Assembly (NCBI GenBank): GCA_004213565.1 | Contig: SHBB01000015.1 | Location: forward strand, 1-34,272 | Direction of reading: 5' to 3' | Length of the DNA: 34,272 bases | Source of the DNA: Sandaracinaceae bacterium | GTDB taxonomy: Bacteria > Myxococcota_A > Polyangia > Polyangiales > Sandaracinaceae | Shown: one piece after another, positions 11,116 to 19,971 of the stretch | Layout of the letters: each line of letters opens with the position of its first letter | Numbering within the stretch: the first letter of the stretch is position 1 | Notes under the pieces: generated by a model | Told to the model about the DNA's origin: nothing | The model's input: only the letters and a program-made list of their open reading frames with translations | Database searches by the model: none | Position numbers and translations under genes: made by a program

Positions 11116-11133
11116 TGTCCGGAGCTCCGGACA
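11116..11133. promoter_or_regulatory. 18-base perfect palindrome, possible operator
   Basis: TGTCCGGAGCTCCGGACA is a perfect inverted repeat with no spacer. It lies between two minus-strand genes, 80 bases upstream of the start at 11036 and 16 bases past the stop at 11149. No T-tract follows on either strand, so an operator for a dimeric regulator is more likely than a terminator. A hairpin without loop spacing would fold poorly. Confidence 0.45.
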
Positions 11134-11148
11134 GAGCCGATGCCGTGG

Positions 11149-11685
11149 TCAGCGGAAGCACCGCGTGATCGCCTCGTCCGGGCACGCGTCGCCCAGGCCC
11201 TCGAAGCAGACGCCCCACGCCTCGAACGGGCCGGCGCACTCCATCAGGCAGACCTCGATCTCCCCGCGCGCGATCCCCTCGCGGCACGCCGGGGAGCCCT
11301 CCTGCGCGCAGCACGAGACCGCGTCCCACCCGGGCTGACATCCCTCCCGGTTCGCGCAGTGGATGAGGCTCAGGTTCAGGCAGCGGCCGCAGCCCGGGTC
11401 CGCGTCGAAGCAGACGCTCTGGCAGTCGGGGTCTTCGCAGCTGGCGAGGCACTCCGTGGTCTCGGGCCGACAGCTCGGGCCGTCGTAGGGCGGCACGATC
11501 ATGCCGCACACGGAGGCGTCGACGGGCGGAGGGCCGGCGTCGGTCGGCACGATCGGGCCCGCGTCGACGACGGGCGTCACGCCGGCGTCGAGGGGAACGA
11601 CCGGCGTGTCGTCCGGATCGATCTCGAACGAGGTGTAGCAGCCGGTCGCGAGCAGGACGGGGAGCGCCGCGATGAGACGAAGCAT
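11149..11685 (-). CDS. Cys-rich putative lipoprotein
   Basis: This 178-residue protein has a lipoprotein signal (LIAALPVLLATGC, Cys16) and a Pro/Asp/Ala linker (residues about 20-55) of the kind that tethers many myxobacterial surface proteins. A compact domain with about 16 cysteines follows (CLASCEDPDCQSVC, CGRCLNLSLIHC, SCCAQEGSPAC, CLMECAG). The spacing suggests disulfide pairing outside the cytoplasm. Similar Cys-rich lipoproteins are abundant in Sandaracinus-like genomes; the function is unknown. It is divergent from the frameshifted gene starting at 11743. Confidence 0.75.
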   Translation of the reverse strand: MLRLIAALPVLLATGCYTSFEIDPDDTPVVPLDAGVTPVVDAGPIVPTDAGPPPVDASVCGMIVPPYDGPSCRPETTECLASCEDPDCQSVCFDADPGCGRCLNLSLIHCANREGCQPGWDAVSCCAQEGSPACREGIARGEIEVCLMECAGPFEAWGVCFEGLGDACPDEAITRCFR

Positions 11686-11742
11686 GCGAAGAGCGTGGCA
11701 GAGCCGCGTGCGCGTGGCGACCTCGCCCCGTAGCCTCTCCCG

Positions 11743-12233
11743 ATGACGGCGTACGCAGCGGCGCTCGCGGCGGCGCGTCGAGGGGAGTGGCGCCACGCCG
11801 AGGCGCGCTTCGCCGAGATCGTGGGCCCCGACGGCTACTACGCCGAGGCGCTCGGGGACGTCCTGGGCGAAGCAGACCGGCTGCTCGAGGCGGGAGAGCG
11901 CGAGGAGGCGCTCGTGCACCTGCGGCTCGTGGCGCATCACCGGGGGCCAACGACCTGATCGACCGCGCGGTCGAGGAGGCGCGCGAGCGGCTCGAAGACC
12001 TCGGCGAGCCCGGCCCAGCCTCGAGCCGCAGCCTCCGAGACGCGCACCACCGCGACGCGCCACCACACCACCGGCTCGGCTCTCGCGCCCACGACCTGCT
12101 GTTGGAGCTGTCGTCGACGAACGGCCGGGAGCGCTCGGTGGTCGAGCGCGAGCTCAGGGAGACGCTCGAGGCGCTGGAGCGACGGGGCGAGCTCTCGAAG
12201 AAGCAGCGACGCGTGCTCTCGACCCTGCGATGA
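11743..12233 (+). pseudogene. Frameshifted helical protein gene
   Basis: The first frame opens at ATG 11743 (MTAYAAALAAARRGEWRHAE) and stops at 11958 just after CACCGGGGGCCAACG. Adding one G to the five-G run at 11941-11946 joins it to the next frame, which continues as ANDLIDRAVEEARERLEDLG and ends LSKKQRRVLSTLR at a TGA at 12231-12233. The joined product would be about 163 residues, mostly amphipathic helix, with a TPR-like first half. Either the gene is broken or the G-run was miscalled or is slippery. No family recognised. Confidence 0.55.
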
Positions 12234-12258
12234 GCGGCGCTTCGCCGCCTGCGACGAA

Positions 12259-12759
12259 TCAGAGACGCGGCTCCGGCCACGTGTACGACATCAGCAGCAT
12301 CGCCGACACGACGTGAGCCGCGTCGAACGCCAACGGGTCCTGCTCGTGGACCGAGGCGATCTCCTCGGCCGACCATCTCTCGACGCAGCGGTGGGCGGCC
12401 GCGAGGAGGAGCAGAGAGGGGCTCGCTGGCGCCGCGCCCCACAGGCCTCGATGGGTGCGGACGCGGGACCCGTCGGCCTCCAGCCGCTCGGCCACCCACG
12501 CTTGCTCAGCGGCCACGTCCAGCAGCCGCTGCACGGTGGGCGCGCTCCCGATCTGCTTCGCGTAGAGCGGTAGGACGCGAGTCAGGTCCCAGTCGATGGC
12601 GCGAGCGTCCCGCGCGACGGCGACCATGAAGGCCGACTCTGCCTCCGAGACGACGTCGAACGCCTTGGCCGAGCCCTTCGCGGCCTTCGACAAGAAGGCG
12701 GGCCACGTCCACGAGTCGTCCCCGTGGAGCAGGATGCGCTGGGACCTGAGCACGCGCAC
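12259..12759 (-). CDS. Hypothetical protein
   Basis: This 166-residue protein has no signal peptide or membrane segment and a mainly helical composition (FLSKAAKGSAKAFDVVSEAESAF, VQRLLDVAAEQAWVAERLEADG, LLLLAAAHRCVERWSAEEIASV). I do not recognise it. The start is a GTG at 12759; an in-frame stop lies four bases further upstream, so the start is tightly constrained. It is divergent from the gene at 12843 with an 83-base gap. A paired function is possible but unsupported. Confidence 0.6.
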   Translation of the reverse strand: MRVLRSQRILLHGDDSWTWPAFLSKAAKGSAKAFDVVSEAESAFMVAVARDARAIDWDLTRVLPLYAKQIGSAPTVQRLLDVAAEQAWVAERLEADGSRVRTHRGLWGAAPASPSLLLLAAAHRCVERWSAEEIASVHEQDPLAFDAAHVVSAMLLMSYTWPEPRL

Positions 12760-12842
12760 ATCCTAGTTGTCGTCGTGGAGAGCGACAAGGGAACGGCGTC
12801 GACCGCTCGCCGGGCGGGCGTTCCCGCGATAGCGTGGGGAGG

Positions 12843-13280
12843 ATGACCCTCCATCCCTGGCTCGAGCTCGACGGCATGCCCGCGGTCACTCAGCCTACGG
12901 AGCGATCCCTGAGGTCATGTCTCGCTCGGCTCCGGACGCACCGGCGCCCGTCTTTTGCGATCCTTCATCTCACGCCCGACGACTACTTTCAGTGCGCCGG
13001 CAGCCCGGCTGGGATGTTCGTCGAGAGGCGCATCGGCAGCGCCCCACTCGCGCGCGCCTGGCAGGAACGAGCCGTGGTGCCTTTCCCGGACGGTGTGACG
13101 CTCTCCTTCTCGGCGGGGGAGGTGGTTCTTCGTCGCGACGAGTGGCTGACGCTCGAACAGGTGGGTGAGGTGTTCTGGGCTGCAGCCTCGGGTCGGGAGC
13201 TGCCCCGCTGGCTGCGCTGGCGAGGGATCAACTTGCAGAAGGCCCTCCCGAGCCAGACCCGCCGAAGCAGACGCGACTGA
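12843..13280 (+). CDS. Hypothetical small cytoplasmic protein
   Basis: This 145-residue protein has no signal peptide. It contains PSFAILHLTPDDYFQCAG, then VERRIGS, then DGVTLSFSAGEVVLRRDEWLTLEQVGEVFWA and LPRWLRWRGIN. The layout of a beta-strand core ending in a helix with Trp-rich motifs recalls small immunity-type proteins linked to polymorphic toxins, but no toxin is adjacent and the resemblance is weak. A GTG at 12834 in the same frame is an alternative start; GGGGAGG abuts the ATG, which is too close for an ideal ribosome-binding site. Confidence 0.6.
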   Translation: MTLHPWLELDGMPAVTQPTERSLRSCLARLRTHRRPSFAILHLTPDDYFQCAGSPAGMFVERRIGSAPLARAWQERAVVPFPDGVTLSFSAGEVVLRRDEWLTLEQVGEVFWAAASGRELPRWLRWRGINLQKALPSQTRRSRRD

Positions 13281-13285
13281 GATAC

Positions 13286-13740
13286 TCAGCCGCGCCGGCG
13301 ACGCAGCGCGAGCGCCGCGAGGGCGGCGAGCCAGAGCGCGTGCGGTGCCCCGGGTGCGCCCGTTGACACGGCAGCCGCAGCCGTCGGTCGGTCGGTCGGC
13401 GCCGCCCGGATCCGGGAACCCCGCGCCGCCATCGAGGCGGATGCCGCCGCCGTCGGCGCCCGCGCCGCCGTCGTCGCCGGGGGTCACGCCGCCGTCCAGC
13501 GGTGCGCTCGAGGCAGCGGTCTCGTCGTCATCGATCGCCGAGGCGCAGCCACGGTCGAGTGTAGTCGACGTCGCCATCGCCATCGTCGTCCAGGCCATTG
13601 GCGCACTGCGGCAGCGCGCGCTCCGAGACGTCGTCCGCGGAGGCGCAGCCTGGGTCGTCCGGGAAGTCGGTGCGACCGTCGCCGTCGTCGTCCACACCGT
13701 TCATGCACGCCGGCGGGCCGGACTCGTCTTTTTCGTAGAG
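13286..13740 (-). pseudogene. Remnant of a MYXO-CTERM surface protein
   Basis: Three successive frames, read from 13740 down to 13286, spell the C-terminal half of a typical myxobacterial surface protein: ACMNGVDDDGDGRTDFPDDP, CASADDVSE and QCANGLDDDGDGDVDY, then (after a shift near 13557-13562) RGCASAIDDDE, an Asp/Gly/Ala linker and DGCGCRVN, then (after a second shift near 13358-13362) GAPHALWLAALAALALRRRR and a stop. The last part is a MYXO-CTERM sorting signal: Cys, a hydrophobic helix and an Arg cluster. The N-terminus and signal peptide are missing; the region ends five bases below an intact neighbour. Two independent shifts plus truncation indicate decay, although base-calling errors cannot be excluded. 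Confidence 0.7.
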
Positions 13741-13744
13741 AGGC

Positions 13745-14305
13745 TCAGCGGAAGCGGACCTCGACGCCGCCGCGGCGGCGGTGCTTGACCTTGCCGCGGG
13801 GCTCGACGACCTCGATGACGGTGCGCGGGCGCGCCGCGGGCCGCTCGACCGTCACGTGCACCGCGGGGGCCACGACGATGATGTCGGCGTGACCCCGGAG
13901 CGGCTCACCGTCGAGCTGCACCACCACCTCGACGGGGCCCGGGACGATCTCGACCCGGCGGACCCGGCCCTCCCAGCGGAGGTCGCGCTCGTTCCACACC
14001 ATGCGCACGGGCCGGCCGCTCGCGCGACCGCGGACCGGCACCGACACGGTCAGGCCGAGCCGATCGGGGGCCGGCGGCTCCTCGGCGCGCACGTAGGCGT
14101 AGACCTCGCCGGACTCGTGCGTCACGACCTCGACCGGCACGTCGTCGGCCATGACGACCGTGCCCTCGTGCGCGGGCGGTGGAGCCTCGATGGAGACCGT
14201 CCCCGGCTCCGACTCGACCGCGACGGTCAGATCCTCTTCGTCGTCGGCGCCGCACCCGAGGAGGAGCGTGGCGACGAGCGCGGCGGTGGGGAGCTTCAGC
14301 GACAT
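13745..14305 (-). CDS. Putative lipoprotein
   Basis: This 186-residue protein has a lipoprotein signal (ALVATLLLGC, Cys18) followed by an acidic stretch (GADDEEDLTVAVESEPG). The rest looks like one or two beta-sandwich domains, with VYAYVRAEEPPAPDRLG, LTVSVPVRGR and VEVVVQLDGEPLRGHADIIV, and ends with a basic segment (RGKVKHRRRGGVEVRFR). No catalytic motif is seen. It is the last intact gene of the operon running from 16543 down, with an eight-base gap to the gene upstream. Function unknown. Confidence 0.72.
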   Translation of the reverse strand: MSLKLPTAALVATLLLGCGADDEEDLTVAVESEPGTVSIEAPPPAHEGTVVMADDVPVEVVTHESGEVYAYVRAEEPPAPDRLGLTVSVPVRGRASGRPVRMVWNERDLRWEGRVRRVEIVPGPVEVVVQLDGEPLRGHADIIVVAPAVHVTVERPAARPRTVIEVVEPRGKVKHRRRGGVEVRFR

Positions 14306-14313
14306 GGTGTACC

Positions 14314-15339
14314 TCAAACTTGTTTGTCCCTCACCGACCAGATGAAGGCGTCGTACCAGAAGTGCATGAGCGACACGACGAGGGTCAGGGCCCAGAGGCC
14401 CGTCCAGCTCGTGTCCAGGGTCTCGACGAAGAGCCCGTAGCCGAGGACCAGCGCCACGAAGACGCTGGCGAGGAGCGGGCGGGCGAGCGGCGCGGCCTCG
14501 ACGCGCAGCCGCTTCAGCCAGCCGCCGTGCTCGGTGGCCCAGACGAGGCCGAGGTACTGCACGGCGTGGAAGAGGTTCATGATGAAGAACGCCTCCCCCC
14601 AGCTGTTCAGGCCCCAGGTGTAGAGCGAGCACAGCCCGGTCGAGGCGTAGAGCCAGACCTTGAGCCAGGACGGCTTCAGGCCGCGGCGCCAGAGCCGCAC
14701 GTAGTAGAGGACGTAGAACGCGACGAAGACGGTGCCGCCGCCCATCACGCCCCAGGTGAGCCAGCGCTGCCGCTGACCGACGTCGACGGGGACGAGGATC
14801 AGGAAGTTCGAGAGCGCGTCCTCGAAGGTCTCGAAGTCCTCGAGCACGACGAGGTGCTCCATCAGGGTGGCGCCGGCGAGGATGGGGCCGGCGTAGAGGA
14901 GCTGGTTGAGCCAGAAGTCCAGGCGGCGCGCCTCGTGGACCGGGAAGCCCGCGTTGCGATCGTAGATGCGTCCGAAGCCGAAGGTCTGCGCGCCCGAGTG
15001 CCAGACGTCCCAGAAGGTGGCGACCACGGTCGCGAGGATCGCCAGCCAGGGGGAGAGCGCGATCGCCAGCCAGACCAGCGGCGGGATCACGAGGAACCGG
15101 ATGGGGAAGCGCCGCAGGATCTTCGGGTTGGCGTGGCTGCGGAAGAAGACGGCGACGAGGTGGGCGTGGATGAGCACGCCGATGCAGAGGCCCGCTCCCG
15201 TGGTGGGCTCTCCGGCCACCACGAGCGCGTCGGTCGCGAAGCCGCTGCCGCTGATGGCGACGCCGAGCCCGAGCGCGAGCACGGGGGGCGCGAGGAAGAG
15301 CAGCCAGTCGTACGCCGGCGAGACGATGTAGCGCCTCAC
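14314..15339 (-). CDS. Multipass membrane protein with conserved-looking His motifs
   Basis: This 341-residue protein has about eight or nine transmembrane helices. Histidines sit at or near the membrane in several helices: [53 protein letters not shown] and, near the C-terminus, [15 protein letters not shown]. Such spread-out histidines recall membrane metal-binding enzymes (desaturase- or Brp-like), but I cannot place it in a family. The start is GTG at 15339, overlapping the upstream stop by four bases (GTGA), so translation is probably coupled with the next membrane protein. A 515-residue open frame extends upstream but is antisense-like sequence. Confidence 0.75.
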   Translation of the reverse strand: MRRYIVSPAYDWLLFLAPPVLALGLGVAISGSGFATDALVVAGEPTTGAGLCIGVLIHAHLVAVFFRSHANPKILRRFPIRFLVIPPLVWLAIALSPWLAILATVVATFWDVWHSGAQTFGFGRIYDRNAGFPVHEARRLDFWLNQLLYAGPILAGATLMEHLVVLEDFETFEDALSNFLILVPVDVGQRQRWLTWGVMGGGTVFVAFYVLYYVRLWRRGLKPSWLKVWLYASTGLCSLYTWGLNSWGEAFFIMNLFHAVQYLGLVWATEHGGWLKRLRVEAAPLARPLLASVFVALVLGYGLFVETLDTSWTGLWALTLVVSLMHFWYDAFIWSVRDKQV

Positions 15340-15977
15340 GCCTCGGCCTCCGCGTGCGCCCAGGCGGCGAGGAGGAACACGCCGGCGCCGGTCAGCTCGA
15401 GCGTCTCCTCGACCCAGTCGATGAGGCCGTACACGAGGTTGTCGTCGCCGTAGCGGTCCGTCCACCAGCCGAGCGGCAGCTCCATGCCCAGCGCGCCCGT
15501 GAGGTAGAGCGTGGCCGAGAGCGCGAAGCGGCGCCGCAGCGGGTCGGGCAAGCGGAGCAGCCACGGACCGAGCCAGACGCCGAGGAGCGCGACCACCGCC
15601 GCGGCGGGGATCACCCAGCTGAAGGTGAGCACGCCCCGGGTCGCGAAGAACGCGGCGTGCTCGTGGATCTGCACCGCCTCGTCGAGCGACACGTAGGTGA
15701 AGAGGACCGCGAGGATCAGCCAGCGCCGGTCCGGGTGATGGCTCCGCAGGACCAGACACACCGCCGCGCACCCGACCAGGAGCACGCTCGCGTACCAGGT
15801 CGGCACGTTCGCCTCGTAGCTGAGGGAGAACAGCTCCACCCACGCCTCGGGCGCGCCCCACAGGTACTCGCCAAGCTCCGCGAGCAGCCCGAGCGCCGAC
15901 ACCAACCCCGTGGTCGCCGCGACCGCGCGCAGGGCGGTCCGGGTCGAGCCGGTCGGGAGGTGGAGGGCGCTGCTCAT
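15336..15977 (-). CDS. Multipass membrane protein
   Basis: This 213-residue protein has about six transmembrane helices. A distinctive motif, [17 protein letters not shown], sits at the end of the third helix, with Asp, Glu and His placed as they would be in a membrane-embedded site; [18 protein letters not shown] forms the last helix. I have no family name for it. The ATG at 15977 lies eight bases beyond the stop of the outer-membrane-like protein gene, and its stop overlaps the GTG of the next membrane protein, making a compact operon. A shared membrane process is inferred for the two. Confidence 0.75.
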   Translation of the reverse strand: MSSALHLPTGSTRTALRAVAATTGLVSALGLLAELGEYLWGAPEAWVELFSLSYEANVPTWYASVLLVGCAAVCLVLRSHHPDRRWLILAVLFTYVSLDEAVQIHEHAAFFATRGVLTFSWVIPAAAVVALLGVWLGPWLLRLPDPLRRRFALSATLYLTGALGMELPLGWWTDRYGDDNLVYGLIDWVEETLELTGAGVFLLAAWAHAEAEA

Positions 15978-15985
15978 CTGCGCGG

Positions 15986-16543
15986 CTAGAACTGGAAGGT
16001 CACGCCGAACGCGACGTAGGGGGTCCCCACGCGGAGCGTCAGGAGCACGTTCTCGTTGATGTGGAAGCTCCCGCCGACCGCGGCGATGAACCAGTAGCCG
16101 CCGTCGTAGACGTCGTACCTCTCTCCCCTCCAGAAGCGTGGGTGGAAGAAGATCTGTCCGCCGACCTCGACGAACGCGGACCACTGTTCGTTGAAGTAGA
16201 ACTCCCAGTGGAGGCTGATCGGGAGCCCGAGGCCGGCGTGGTAGTCCCAGTCGGAGCCGTTCCGTCGCCAGCGCACCCAGTAGAAGTCGGCGCCGAAGTT
16301 CAGGTAGACGGCGTTGTTGATCGACGGGATGAAGCCGTTGGCCATCAGCGGGATACCGAAGCGGACCCCCGTCGCCGCGCCCCAGCCCCACCAGGTGAAG
16401 CCCCCATGGAGATCGAGCTGCACGGGACGGCTCCCGGTGTGCGGCCTGCGGATGTCCACCGAGCTCTGAGCGGCGGCGGGGGCGGCGGAGAGCGCGCCGC
16501 AGAACAGGAGCGCGGCGAGGAGCTTCTTCATCGAGGGTCGCAT
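15986..16543 (-). CDS. Outer-membrane beta-barrel-like secreted protein
   Basis: This 185-residue protein has a signal peptide ([22 protein letters not shown]). Alternating aromatic and small residues follow in a pattern typical of short beta-barrels: [52 protein letters not shown] and the terminal [10 protein letters not shown], with the C-terminal Phe expected by the barrel-assembly machinery. The chosen ATG at 16543 (MRPSMKKLL) is preceded by GGAG at a good distance; 16531 is an alternative. It leads the minus-strand operon down to 13745. An AT-rich stretch (16573-16600) upstream is the likely promoter region. Confidence 0.78.
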   Translation of the reverse strand: MRPSMKKLLAALLFCGALSAAPAAAQSSVDIRRPHTGSRPVQLDLHGGFTWWGWGAATGVRFGIPLMANGFIPSINNAVYLNFGADFYWVRWRRNGSDWDYHAGLGLPISLHWEFYFNEQWSAFVEVGGQIFFHPRFWRGERYDVYDGGYWFIAAVGGSFHINENVLLTLRVGTPYVAFGVTFQF

Positions 16544-16637
16544 CGAGTCTCCACGATTGGGAACCATGAGTCGTATACAAACAGCTTTATACACTCATCG
16601 GCACCCACGCGTCACGGCCACTCGCAGAGGATCGATC

Positions 16638-17927
16638 TCATTCGGGCAGCCCGGGCACGCGCTGCGGGGCGGCGCGGTCGCCCCCCGCGGTGCCGAGCTG
16701 CCGTTTGTTGTTTCGACCCCAGCACCACACCTCGCCGCCCTGGATCACGCAGGCATGTGAGCCGCCCACGGCCAACGCGGTGGCGTTCAGGTCGGGCACA
16801 CGGACGGGGGTGGAGCGGCTGCCGTCGCTGGTGCCCGGGCCCAGCTGGCTGCGGTCGTTCTTGCCCCAGCAGCTGACGGCGCCGTCGGTGTGCAGCGCGC
16901 ACGTGTGATCGACGCCCGCGCCCACGTCGCGCGCGTCGGTGAGGCCGGTCACCAGAACGGGCAGGCGCGCGTCGCTCGTGCTCCCGTGGCCGAGGCGCCC
17001 GTCCCCGCCCTTGCCCCAGCAAGACGTCCCGAGCCCGTGCACGGCGCAGGTATGGAGGTCGCCCGCCGCGAGCGCGGTCACGCCCGAGAGGCCCGGGACC
17101 GCCTCGGGGCTGGACCGGCCGGACGTCGAGTCGTCGCCGAGCTGACCCTCGGAGTTGCCGCCCCAGCAGTGGACCTGGCCTCCGGCGATCGCGCAGGTGT
17201 GGAGGGCGCCCCCGGTGACGGCGCCCGCGGCGCTGAGCCCGGCGACCATCTCGTGGCTGGAGCGGTCCCCGCCCGAGACGCCGAGCTGCCCCTCGTCGTT
17301 CAGCCCGGCGCAGCTGATGCCGCCGCTCAGGCCGACGAAGCAGCCGTGCGAGGCGCCGCCCCCCGCGCGCACGGCGCCGCCGACGATGAGCACCGGGCTC
17401 GGCCGATCGGTCGTGCTCCCGTCGCCGAGCTGCCCGCTGCCGTTGCCACCCCAGCAGTGGAGCGAGCCGGAGCGAACCACCGCGCACGTGAAGTCACCCC
17501 CGGATCCGATCGCGGTGGCCGGCTCCGGCAGCGGCACCCTGGACGGCGTCTCGCTCATGCCTCCGCTGCTCCCGTCGCCCAGCTGCCCCGCCGCGTCGTC
17601 GCCCCAGCAGAACACGGCGCCGTCCGAGCGCAGCGCGCAGGTGTGGCCGAGCCCCGCGGTGACGGCGACCATCGAGAGCGGGTCCACGCCGGAGTCCGGC
17701 CGTGGGCCGGAGTCGCCGGGCGGCCTCGCGTCGGTCGACGGGCCACCGTCGACACCGTCGGCGTCGGGAGCGGGAGCCCGCGCGTCGAACGCGGCGTCGA
17801 ACGCGGCGTCGGTCGGGACGCCGGCCTCGCCACCGGGCTGCCGCAGCCCCTCACGGTCCAGCGAGCAGCCGGCGGCCACCCAGACGGCGACGATGATGCA
17901 TGCACGAGTCACTGCGGCCCCCTTCAT
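16638..17927 (-). CDS. RCC1-repeat lipoprotein
   Basis: This 429-residue protein has a lipoprotein signal (VAVWVAAGC), an Asp/Ala/Pro linker of about residues 25-80, and seven tandem repeats of about 50 residues with the core HTCAL-x-DG-x-V-CWG-x-N-GQLG. This is the RCC1 signature, which folds as a seven-bladed beta-propeller. Each blade carries two cysteines, unlike cytosolic RCC1, fitting an exported, disulfide-stabilised form. In bacteria such propellers are of unknown function; a binding role at the cell surface is inferred. The ATG overlaps the stop of the upstream gene by four bases, so both are probably translated from one mRNA. Confidence 0.88.
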   Translation of the reverse strand: MKGAAVTRACIIVAVWVAAGCSLDREGLRQPGGEAGVPTDAAFDAAFDARAPAPDADGVDGGPSTDARPPGDSGPRPDSGVDPLSMVAVTAGLGHTCALRSDGAVFCWGDDAAGQLGDGSSGGMSETPSRVPLPEPATAIGSGGDFTCAVVRSGSLHCWGGNGSGQLGDGSTTDRPSPVLIVGGAVRAGGGASHGCFVGLSGGISCAGLNDEGQLGVSGGDRSSHEMVAGLSAAGAVTGGALHTCAIAGGQVHCWGGNSEGQLGDDSTSGRSSPEAVPGLSGVTALAAGDLHTCAVHGLGTSCWGKGGDGRLGHGSTSDARLPVLVTGLTDARDVGAGVDHTCALHTDGAVSCWGKNDRSQLGPGTSDGSRSTPVRVPDLNATALAVGGSHACVIQGGEVWCWGRNNKRQLGTAGGDRAAPQRVPGLPE

Positions 17928-19951
17928 ATGATGATGCAGTCCTCGTCGTCGCCGTCGGTCGCGCCGTCGCAGTCGTCGTCGACGCCGTTTGCGCAGTCCT
18001 CGACCGGCTCGCAGCCACAGCCCTCGTCGGCCACGCCGTCGCAGTCGTCGTCGACGCCGTTGCCGCAGATCTCGGCCCGCGGCGTGCAGCACATCTCATC
18101 CACGATCCCGTCACAGTCGTTGTCGAGCCCGTCACAGATCTCGACCGTGGAGGGGCACTCGTCCTCGTCCGCCAGCGCCCAGAAGGCGCGGTGGTTGCCC
18201 TCGTCCATCTGCTGGAAGGGCATCCAGAAGCCGGCGAAGCTCGGGTCGGCGCCGAGCTCGGCGCGCGCCGGATCGATCGCGGCCGCCCAGAGCTGATCGC
18301 GGCTCGTCCCCTCGAGGAGCCAGCCGTAGTCGCGGATGGAGGAGAACGCGAGCCAGAAGATGTCGGGCGTCGTGCTCGGCGCCCAGGTGGGCATGGAGTT
18401 GCCGAGGTCGATCACCCCCTCCAGGTCGCGCACGCGCTGGTTGAGGATGGGCATCTCGATCGGCGGTCGGCTCCCGTCGGCCCGGGCGAGGAGCAGCCGC
18501 GAGGTCTCGTTGTCCTTCGACTTCCCGTCGGCGCGCACGTACGCGATCCAGCGGCTGTCGGGCGAGTAGCTCGGGAAGAAGAGGCTGTCGTCGCTGCCTT
18601 CGCTCGGAACGAGCACCTCCGGGACGCCGAACGTGTCTCCCGGGAGCACGGGGATGCGCGCGATGCTGCTCTCGCTCACCGCCTTGTTGCTCGGCGCGCT
18701 GCCCACGGTGAGCGCGACGGCCACGTAGGCGCCGTCGGGCGACCAGTCGGGGTGGGTGGCGTAGGTGTCGGCGGGGAGCTCCACCTCGCGCAGGACGGCG
18801 CCCGTCTCGGCGTCGAGGAGCGTCAGCGCGCCGCGGTTGGCGTAGAGGAGCCGGGTCGCGCCGGGGTTGAACGTGCCCCAGCCGTACGCGGGGCCGTCCT
18901 CGGTCGGGTCGGCGGGGATGCGCACCTCGCGCTCCGGGATCGTGACCTCGCGGAGGCGCTCGCCCCCGTAGGCGACCGCCAGACGGCGGCCGTCGCGCGA
19001 GACGGTGTGGCAGGAGACGCACTCGCGATCGCCCGACTCCGGGTCGGAGAAGAAGAGCGTCGCGCTCGGGGCCGAGATGTGGGCACGCATGACGCCCTGC
19101 GCCCCGGTGCTCCAGTAGTAGAGGGCGCCGAGCACCTCCGACGCGCTGAAGAGCTCGCTGATCGTCTGTGACCGGTGAATGGTCGACGGGTCCGCCGCCG
19201 AAAGACCGCGCACCGAGACCTCGACGGATCCGCCCGCGTGGGTGTCGGCCAGCCAGCGCCAGCTCGCGGGGTCGATCGGCAGCTGGGGCTCGGCGACGTA
19301 GTAGCGGAGGTGCGCCAGGTCGCTGTCGAAGCGCACCTCGTAGACATCGAGTCGGTCGGGCGCGACCCACTGATGGGTGATGCGCTCGAGGTTCCGGGGC
19401 AGCATCGTGCCGTCGCTCGGATAGACGATGGAGAGCGCTCCGTCGCCCACGACGTCGCCTCCAGGGTCGGCCGCGAACAGGGTCGGCGCGTCCGCGGGCA
19501 CGCCCTCGGCGATCACGATCGCCTCGAGCACGACGGTCAGCGTCGCCTCGGCGCGGACGCGGCCGGCGGCGGCCGTGACCCGGGTGCGGCCCCCGATGCC
19601 GGCCGAGGTGAAGTCGCCGCCCTCGAGCGCGCCGAGATCTTCGTCTCCGAGGATCCAGGTGACGCGGTTGGTGACGTCGGACTCTTCCCCTTCGATCACG
19701 CCGATGGCGCGGAAGGAGGCCGTCTCCCCCGGTCCGACGCCGTCGTCCGTGACGGTGACGTCGCCGGGCTCGACCCGGAGCTCCGTCAGGCCCGGGATGG
19801 AGGAGCCGCCGCCGTCGGCTTCGACCCGCGCGTCGAGGCCCGCGTCGGCCTCTCCAACCACGCCGGGGGAAGCGCAGCCGATGGCCGCCGAGAGCGCGAG
19901 CGTGGCCGAGAAGAGCTGGACCGAGACGATGGGGGACGTGAGCCGTTTCAT
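17924..19951 (-). CDS. Lipoprotein with CxxCH haem motif, beta-propeller and MopE-type repeats
   Basis: This 675-residue protein has a signal with lipobox (LSAAIGC), then Ig-like beta domains (about residues 50-150; LTELRVEPGDVTVTDDG). A central region has one c-type haem motif, ECVSCHTVSRDG (Cys311, Cys314, His315), followed by TolB/PD40-type propeller blades such as THPDWSPDGAYVAVAL and FFPSYSPDSRWIAYVRAD. The C-terminus holds three repeats of the MopE type (EICDGLDNDCDGIVDE, NGVDDDCDG). The CxxCH-plus-propeller order recalls periplasmic cytochrome-like sensors or oxidoreductases; the reaction is unknown. The ATG at 19951 has AAGGAG eight bases upstream. It follows the candidate anti-sigma gene by 20 bases. 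Confidence 0.85.
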   Translation of the reverse strand: MKRLTSPIVSVQLFSATLALSAAIGCASPGVVGEADAGLDARVEADGGGSSIPGLTELRVEPGDVTVTDDGVGPGETASFRAIGVIEGEESDVTNRVTWILGDEDLGALEGGDFTSAGIGGRTRVTAAAGRVRAEATLTVVLEAIVIAEGVPADAPTLFAADPGGDVVGDGALSIVYPSDGTMLPRNLERITHQWVAPDRLDVYEVRFDSDLAHLRYYVAEPQLPIDPASWRWLADTHAGGSVEVSVRGLSAADPSTIHRSQTISELFSASEVLGALYYWSTGAQGVMRAHISAPSATLFFSDPESGDRECVSCHTVSRDGRRLAVAYGGERLREVTIPEREVRIPADPTEDGPAYGWGTFNPGATRLLYANRGALTLLDAETGAVLREVELPADTYATHPDWSPDGAYVAVALTVGSAPSNKAVSESSIARIPVLPGDTFGVPEVLVPSEGSDDSLFFPSYSPDSRWIAYVRADGKSKDNETSRLLLARADGSRPPIEMPILNQRVRDLEGVIDLGNSMPTWAPSTTPDIFWLAFSSIRDYGWLLEGTSRDQLWAAAIDPARAELGADPSFAGFWMPFQQMDEGNHRAFWALADEDECPSTVEICDGLDNDCDGIVDEMCCTPRAEICGNGVDDDCDGVADEGCGCEPVEDCANGVDDDCDGATDGDDEDCIII

Positions 19952-19971
19952 CCGTGGCGCTCCTTGTCCGG

